64,000 nt of DNA, from positions 8,299,001 through 8,363,000 of the forward strand of contig JAITYX010000010.1 of assembly GCA_021018815.1 (NCBI GenBank). Direction: 5' to 3'. The DNA comes from Talinum fruticosum. Taxonomy: Eukaryota > Streptophyta > Magnoliopsida > Caryophyllales > Talinaceae. The notes under the pieces are model-generated. The model was given only the letters and a program-made list of their open reading frames with translations, did no database searches and was not told where the DNA came from. The position numbers were made by a program, and so were the translations under genes. Below, one piece after another: positions 58,409 to 64,000 of the stretch (position 1 is the first letter of the stretch; every line of letters begins with the position of its first letter).

Positions 58409-59300
58409 TTATGCAATGCCATATTGCTTTAGGAGGAAAGATGCCAGAAGAGTGTTAATATCAGCTTGTACAGTCGCGTAGCATATGTCCACCGCAGCTT
58501 CCAGGGACTTAGGCGGGTAAACTTTGGACAACCATTGATGGACGTCCAAAGTTATATCTTGTATTTCATCGTTTTGGTTAAATACGCGTATCCTAACAGT
58601 TTCAACGAACCAATTAGGATTATCGCTGGTATTGTCGTGGCCTAAAATCAGCTTACAAGGCTCTGCGCAATCTTCTTCAACTTTAAACTCGAACTTGTCA
58701 CGACCAACCCTTTGGAAGTAAGTGCCACTTTCCCCTCTTGCACCCTTCTTTACAAGGTTGTTTGTGTTTGCAGGGCACTTATCGTTCTTATCACATAACT
58801 TCAGACTCACCCTTGCTCTCGTGTCTGCTGAAAAACGATTCCCGGTTCGCACTTCCACCTCGTATTTGCATTTCTGAGATCACCAATTTATTAGAATCGA
58901 GTAATTACTGTGTTAACTAATCGATAAATGCAACTACAACGTTATAAATTAAAACTTTATTCTATGATACTCTTAACAAAAGCATTTCTTGCAATAATGT
59001 AAGCAAAAATAAAATTGTTTATATTTAGATCTTCCCAAACTCTGTTATAAAGAATATGATTCTTCACACTGGAATTTGAGTTTTCTATTGTTTTACTGTA
59101 ACAAAAGCTTCTAAGTTTAGATTCAATGAAAACAAGCGTCGTGTACACTGTATATGTAGAATTATGTGGTCGCACATATTCTAATTTGGATATGTAATTA
59201 AATACAAAATGAAGGGACTTACCCAAGCATGGGAGGGGGACACAAAAGTCACAAGGATGAGCAACGTGCAAAACATAACATGATTTGCTTTCAACTCCAT
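58409..59300 (-). CDS. Secreted PLAT/LH2-domain protein, copy D
   Basis: Exons 59300-59223 and 58873-58409 encode 180 residues, separated by a 349-bp intron (GTAAGT to CTCAG). The signal peptide is diverged (FCTLLILVTFVSPSHAW). The PLAT exon keeps KCKYEVEVRTGNRFSADTRA, YFQRVGRDKFEFKV, NWFVETVRIRVF and LDVHQWLSKVYPPKSLEA, with the same six Cys and the KQYGIA terminus, but differs from B and C at roughly a fifth of positions. It represents a second subtype; its block 1 partner is the deleted copy E. Probably extracellular; ligand not predictable. Confidence 0.86.
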
Positions 59301-59405
59301 TGCCGCCAAACTTAAGCACCAAGCTATTACTACTCTCGACCGATCAAAAGTTTTGATTTTATTTTGGTGTGAGTTGGATGGAGAATCATGGGAGGGTAAT
59401 AGCCG

Positions 59406-59414
59406 CTATTTATA
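59406..59414 (-). promoter_or_regulatory. TATA box of PLAT copy D
   Basis: TATAAATAG on the minus strand, 106 nt before the ATG. Confidence 0.72.
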
Positions 59415-61312
59415 GAAATTGAAACTGGCCACATGTGAATCACGACTCAGAGACTACCTTATATGAATATATTAAGTAGTATTATATTTTTTTTGGTTTG
59501 CTGGATATGCGTTTTTCGAAAAATAAATTCATATATGTGTAAATCGCCATTTACAAAGTTGTAAGACTTGTACTCATACAAACTATATCCTAATTTATTG
59601 AACCTTTTGAGAATAGGGAGAAATAATTCACAATGTCAATATATAAGATGCATAAATTTTTAGTGAAATTGTTTAAAAATATTATGGTAAAACAGACTCT
59701 TAAAAGATAACTTTTTAGATGTTTTAGTGAGCAACGAGGTTTTCTTGTTACTTATTTGTCTTATAACTGAGAGTCTTGTTTTTATTATGAGATATATAAA
59801 TAGGCCTCTTATTAATAAGAAGGACTAATGATATTGAATGTAGGGCATACTTACTTATTTGATAACGGTTTTATAAGGTGATTTTTTAATTTATGAATGA
59901 CTACTAAGACTAGTGTAATAAAAGTCACTACAAATGAGTAATCAATTATCAGGATAATTGTTAAAAATTACCCTAAGTATGTCTTGTATTATTTAAGTAA
60001 AATAGTTTCATAAAAGACCTACTAAAATAAACAATATCTTAGTATGTTGAGCTTATGGAAGAAGATATACTATATGTATAGTCTTGAGGATTACATATGA
60101 TTACAGATTAATTTATTTTTACACAATACTTTCGTCATTATACATAACCTCTCCATTCGTAGCTTACAAAATAATTCAATATAAAATTATTGAGATTCGA
60201 ATAGGAGATCTCTCTCAAAAAGGATATATTATATGGAATTGTTTAGCTTGTGCATTTTTTAGCTTTTTTTTTTTTTTACTCTTCATTTTGATATTTATAT
60301 TAAATTTTATCTCTTTAATGATCGAAAAAGAACGGCAATATATAATATATGACATATTAGTTTGGAATCGAAATGTGAGTTTCTTGATGTAATTTGCTAG
60401 CTTATAGGGGCAAATATATATCTAAATCTTAGAAAAGTTCACTAAGAAAAACAAAATTCACACCGGATATTTCTCTTGAAGGGTAATCCATGAATATGAT
60501 CGTATTCAAACATTAAAGTGAGTTTCAACTTTCAAGAGAGACTTGGAAACCCCTCTCTTTGATCTTCGTAAACATATAGTATATCTACTTAAGGCCCTCG
60601 TTCCTTGATAAGAACGCAATGCGATATATAGCCACCTGGCAATTTTAGTAATCTTATTGTATTCGTACAGTAATTAATAACAAATGGTACACAGAGTTAC
60701 CAACTTTAGCCGGTGGCAAATTCAAAATTTTTAAATTTATAAGGTTGATTTATACTTGTTTTGTTTTGATTTATTTTTCATTTTTAACTAGCTTTTGTTT
60801 TGTTTTGTAATATCTATCGGTTTATAATTTCAGTGACATACTCCCTCTATTTTAAAATAAATGTCACTTTAATTAACTTTTTCGTTTTACAATATGTTAC
60901 TTTACAATTCTAGTGATATATTAATGACTATTCTACCATTTGTCCTTATTAAATGTTTTTTCTCCTTTTTCATTGATTTTTTTATTTCCAATAAAATATT
61001 GCGATAACTTTGTCTTTTAATATAAATTTTGTCATGAGTTTTGTATTTTCTTGGTAGTTTGTTCGCTCCAAATATTATACTGTTTGTACCCTTATTTATT
61101 TAACTTTTGTCTCGTAAACTAATAAACTTTTATAATTGTTTTCTCATTTTATTTGATTTTTTTACAAATAACAAAATAAATGAAATAAAAGCGATAAAAA
61201 ATTGACAAACCGAGCCCCAGACGACAAGCCCAACTCATAAGCATGTCATAATAAGCCTAACTTCTTTCCTCGCTCTAATCATATGTTATGTTGCTACCCT
61301 TTGATTATTATT
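59415..61312. other. Upstream flank of PLAT D and end of duplicated block 2
   Basis: No supported gene. From 60285 to 60745 it matches 52362-53830 without the MITE. About 380 bp near 60750-61130, absent in block 1, begins close to a mariner/Stowaway-like end (TACTCCCTCTATTTTAAAATAA at 60839) and includes a short LTR family 2-like piece (61059-61110). 61140-61310 again matches 53880-54040. Confidence 0.55.
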
Positions 61313-61490
61313 TGTTAGAGTTTAAACCCTATTCGTGGGCCTTCAACCATAAGCTTAAGCTTTTGGTTGAGTTGGTTCTTGAACATGGTATCGAGCCTTT
61401 ACGAGCGAGAGGTCTCAGGTTCGAATCTCTAGGGGATGTTAGATTTAGGATTAATATTAGGATTAATTTAATTAGTCTTTTCTTCTTGTA
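61313..61490 (+). mobile_element. SINE-like, tRNA-related sequence
   Basis: A segment with GAGTTGGTTCTTGAACATGG (A-box-like) and, about 45 bp later, GGTTCGAATCTC (B box RGTTCRANNC) lies directly at the block 2 edge and is absent from block 1. It resembles a tRNA-derived SINE head. No clear target duplication or poly-tail was found, and it could also be a retrotransposon primer-site fragment. Confidence 0.4.
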
Positions 61491-62430
61491 AATATAGACT
61501 TAAACATTTTAGATTCAGTTTTAGGTTTTGTTTTGATTATTCGATTTCATTCCTGATAGTTTTCTATTTCAATTCTATTTGTTCTGGTAACTTTTTTTCT
61601 TTTGTCTTTCATTCGTTTCTAGTTTGTTTAATTTATTTTAAATGTTTGATTTTTATCATCTTTTTGATGTTAGTAGTACTTAGATTAATTATTTAATTTT
61701 ATGTTTAAATTTAATTTGTTAGTTTATATCATTGTTTGAATTTATCTTTCTTAGTTTAATTGTGTTTTATATTATCTAGTTGGTAGTTGTGTTGCTTAGA
61801 TTGTGATTAAACTTCTTAACAGCTAATTGATCTTATATGAGCCTTAATTTACCTAGTTTACGCTAGTATTTTGGGATTGTTTGTTTATCGACCACATGTT
61901 CGATTAGATGCCTAAAAAGGTATTTTCATCTTGATTTTTGGGCAGTTGGTATATCACTAAAAAGTGAAGCCAATTTGCTAGTGTCCGCAGAAAGAATAAT
62001 TGGGATTTTGGCATAAAAATAGCTTGAATCCGAGGTAGGTCCGAGATTGCTATTTTTATAGTCCGATTGGGCTAACTCCACGAAAGTGGATGACTAAAAT
62101 AATTAGATTAACTCACGACCCTAAAAAGTGTGGCTTCGATAGGTTTTGATGGTGCAACCGATTACTCTTAAATACTTGTATAAGCTTGGATAGATTTAGC
62201 CTTGGCTTGATTAATTAGTTTATTAAATGATAAAAAATCACAACCTATGAATATTTTTATTGCTTTTCAGGTTAGTTTAATTATCATAATTATCCTTCTT
62301 TTTTATTCGGTTAGATTGAAAGATTAAGATAATTTTAGTATTTGAAACACAACTCTCATGTGCTTGCCAGGTAGCTACAACTACATCGTGCACTTGCGGT
62401 AATAATTTTTAGATCTAATTCTTCCTAACA
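61490..62430 (+). mobile_element. Partial LTR, family 2, inverted relative to 43782-45369
   Basis: Aligns in reverse complement with 43782 to about 44720, including the GGGCAGTTGGTATATCACT and AATTTGCTAGTGT blocks, and ends ACTTGCGGTAATAATTTTTAGATCTAATTCTTCCTAACA. The other end is missing or displaced. Confidence 0.75.
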
Positions 62431-63440
62431 TATTCCCACATAACCTTAAAGCGACAAGTATTTTAAAATAAAAGAAATATTAATAACTAATTTACCAATT
62501 TTTCTTATTAATATTTTTTTCTCCTTATTTTCCTCATTCAAAGAAATTAATGTTGAATATTCTCGCGGTCTCATATTACTTGTCCTTTTAAAAACTAAAA
62601 AGTCTATTTTTATAAGGCATAAATAAGATTTTTATTTCTAAGAACAAGTAATATGAGACGGAGGGAGCATTAATACGGATTGTCCTTAATTAAGCTTTTT
62701 ACTTGTAGGGATAAAACATGCTATTGTATCTATTGACCTACACCTTCTAAAATCCAATTCAAATAAGATACATATTGAATATTTCCTCCATTTCACAAGA
62801 TTTGTCTTTTTAACTGACTTTTTTATTTTATAATATTTGTCAATTTATAATCATAATAACATAATAATAACTAGTTTACTAATTTTGTCCTTATTAATTA
62901 TTTTTTATTGGTTTTTCTAATGAAACCTTGAGACACCTTAATCTTTTAACATAAATTTCGTCATAATTTTTATATCTTTTTAATATTATCTGATAACTTT
63001 AAAAATTATTTGTAAAACCCGTTTCCGTGAAATTTAGTCAAGAGATCGACAAAAATATTTCGAAAAGAAAAAATTGTACCGAGTTGAATTCCCAAACAAG
63101 TCAGATGAAATATTATGAGATTTAATGGGATAATGACATATCTAAATTTGGAAGTATAGCTTTGTATATACAGTAAAATATAGACGAAATATACAATTAT
63201 ATTTCTATATATTGTCTATTGTACCCTCTCAATATGATAAGGGCAACGAGCAGACAATCATTTTTATGTAACAAAGATTGCTAGGTAGAAAGATCCTAAT
63301 GAACACATTAGCAATCTATAACTTTGTACGAATATAACGAACAACTGAATCTCTATCAATAACTCTGCTCACGCATACGATCATGCTTAATAGGATTGAC
63401 ATACATGCACATAGCACTGATATTGTTGAGAAATAACAAC
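62431..63440. other. AT-rich stretch with MITE remnants
   Basis: No gene. It contains a mariner-type mini-element (62558-62669) and a second similar end near 62783 (TTTCCTCCATTTCACAAGATTTGTC). Confidence 0.5.
62558..62669. mobile_element. Small mariner/Stowaway-like MITE
   Basis: Inverted arms GTCTCATATTACTTGT / ACAAGTAATATGAGAC (16 bp, perfect) with an outer end GACGGAGGGAGCAT, the usual CTCCCTCCGTC type of plant mariner MITEs. The left outer end is mutated (TCTCGCG). Confidence 0.6.
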
Positions 63441-64000
63441 ACCTAGATCATAGAACATTTTGTGAATCCAAATGGTCTCAGCAATTGTGTAACCTACATC
63501 CATATAATCAACTTCAGTAGAGGACTTCGAGACAGTGGGTTACTTCTTGGAGCACCATGCTATCGGATTAGGACCAAGAAAACACTCGCTTAGTCGGTGG
63601 TAGAGTGACAGGAACCCGTATAACCAGCCCAATTAGCATCAAAATAAGCCACTACCAACGTAAAAGACGACGTTGGACGAAATCACAATCCATGTAACAA
63701 AGTACCCTACAAATAGTGAAAAATACATTTGACAACATGGAGGTGAATAGTGTGGGAGCATGCATAAACTGGGAAACTACATACATTGTACATGCAACGT
63801 TAGGGCGAGTCATAGTTAAATACTCTAATGCACCTATCATACTTCGTATTGAGAGGGTCCGCAAGTAGTTCACTAGCAGAAAGGGATAGAGTGGTTCGAG
63901 CAGCAGAAGGTGTTCTAACGAGGCTTACATGTATGGAGCTAAAATTTCTATAAAAGATCAACAACATACTTCGTTGTGTCAAGAAAAGTCTTGAAGAAGA
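63440..64000 (-). pseudogene. Copia RT/RNase H remnant, cut by window edge
   Basis: Minus strand: VRTPSAARTTLSLSASELLA and DP near 63930-63860, SMIGALEYLTMTRPNVACTM and VVSQFMHAPT (63840-63750), then CDFVQRR, a SKSSTEVDY-like stretch near 63510 and NNISAMCMS near 63420. This is the C-terminal RT to RNase H order of Ty1/copia. Multiple frameshifts. The 5' part lies beyond the window. It is not the same family as the copia at 33250. Confidence 0.8.

Noticed and set aside
60084..60392. 102-codon ORF with a hydrophobic segment
   Set aside because: AT-rich composition; no domain, and the paralogous sequence in block 1 is not open.
61430..61450. True tRNA gene from a B-box match
   Set aside because: Only the promoter-like boxes are present; no cloverleaf with acceptor stem could be drawn.

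Overview
This is plant nuclear DNA, probably from a eudicot. It is AT-rich and intron-bearing, and it is packed with plant-type transposable elements (CACTA/En-Spm, MULE, hAT, Harbinger-like, Helitron-like, Ty1/copia and Athila-like Ty3/gypsy). The only host genes I can support are a small family of secreted PLAT/LH2-domain proteins. All are on the minus strand, each with two exons: a signal-peptide exon and a PLAT exon. Three copies are open (30749-31461, 56473-57089, 58409-59300), one is frameshifted (24195-24880), and only the 3' flank of a fifth survives (about 33040-33250).

Left third (1-23.1 kb): a decayed minus-strand CACTA TNP2 transposase fragment (1-2.2 kb) is followed by a roughly 20 kb CACTA composite (2959-23107). 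Its own minus-strand TNP2/DUF4216 gene is split by a Pack-MULE carrying sulfate-transporter-like exons (4545-6213) and by a hAT-type insertion (7694-11443). A second CACTA element lies inside it (13450-22215). That inner element has decayed TNP2, DUF4216 and TNPA-like genes on the plus strand, and its TNPA-like gene is split by a solo LTR (19828-21336).

Middle (23.1-52.4 kb): the PLAT pseudogene, a Helitron-like insertion (25196-26396), a gene-poor stretch, PLAT gene B, and then a 5'-truncated Ty1/copia element (33250-52360). The copia element is split in its RNase H region by a 15.6 kb Athila-like element on the minus strand (36009-51619). That element has two LTRs of about 1.5 kb, a tRNA-Asp-type primer site, gag, protease, RT, RNase H and integrase remains, and an extra downstream ORF. 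Two solo LTRs sit inside it, one of them from its own family.

Right (52.4-64 kb): the flank after the copia element is paralogous to 60.3-61.3 kb. So two large blocks (30.2-54.0 kb and 55.9-61.3 kb) come from one segmental duplication that held a pair of PLAT genes. Comparing the blocks gives clean empty sites. It dates a Harbinger-like MITE (52721-53759) after the duplication and shows that block 1 lost its second PLAT gene where the copia element now stands. A CACTA remnant with a Ulp1/C48 protease relic (54240-55909) lies between the blocks. The window ends in SINE-like, LTR, MITE and copia remnants.

Nothing here is an operon or a prokaryotic-style system. The host genes probably act outside the cell or in the secretory pathway; everything else is mobile DNA in a nested stack whose order can be read from target-site duplications.
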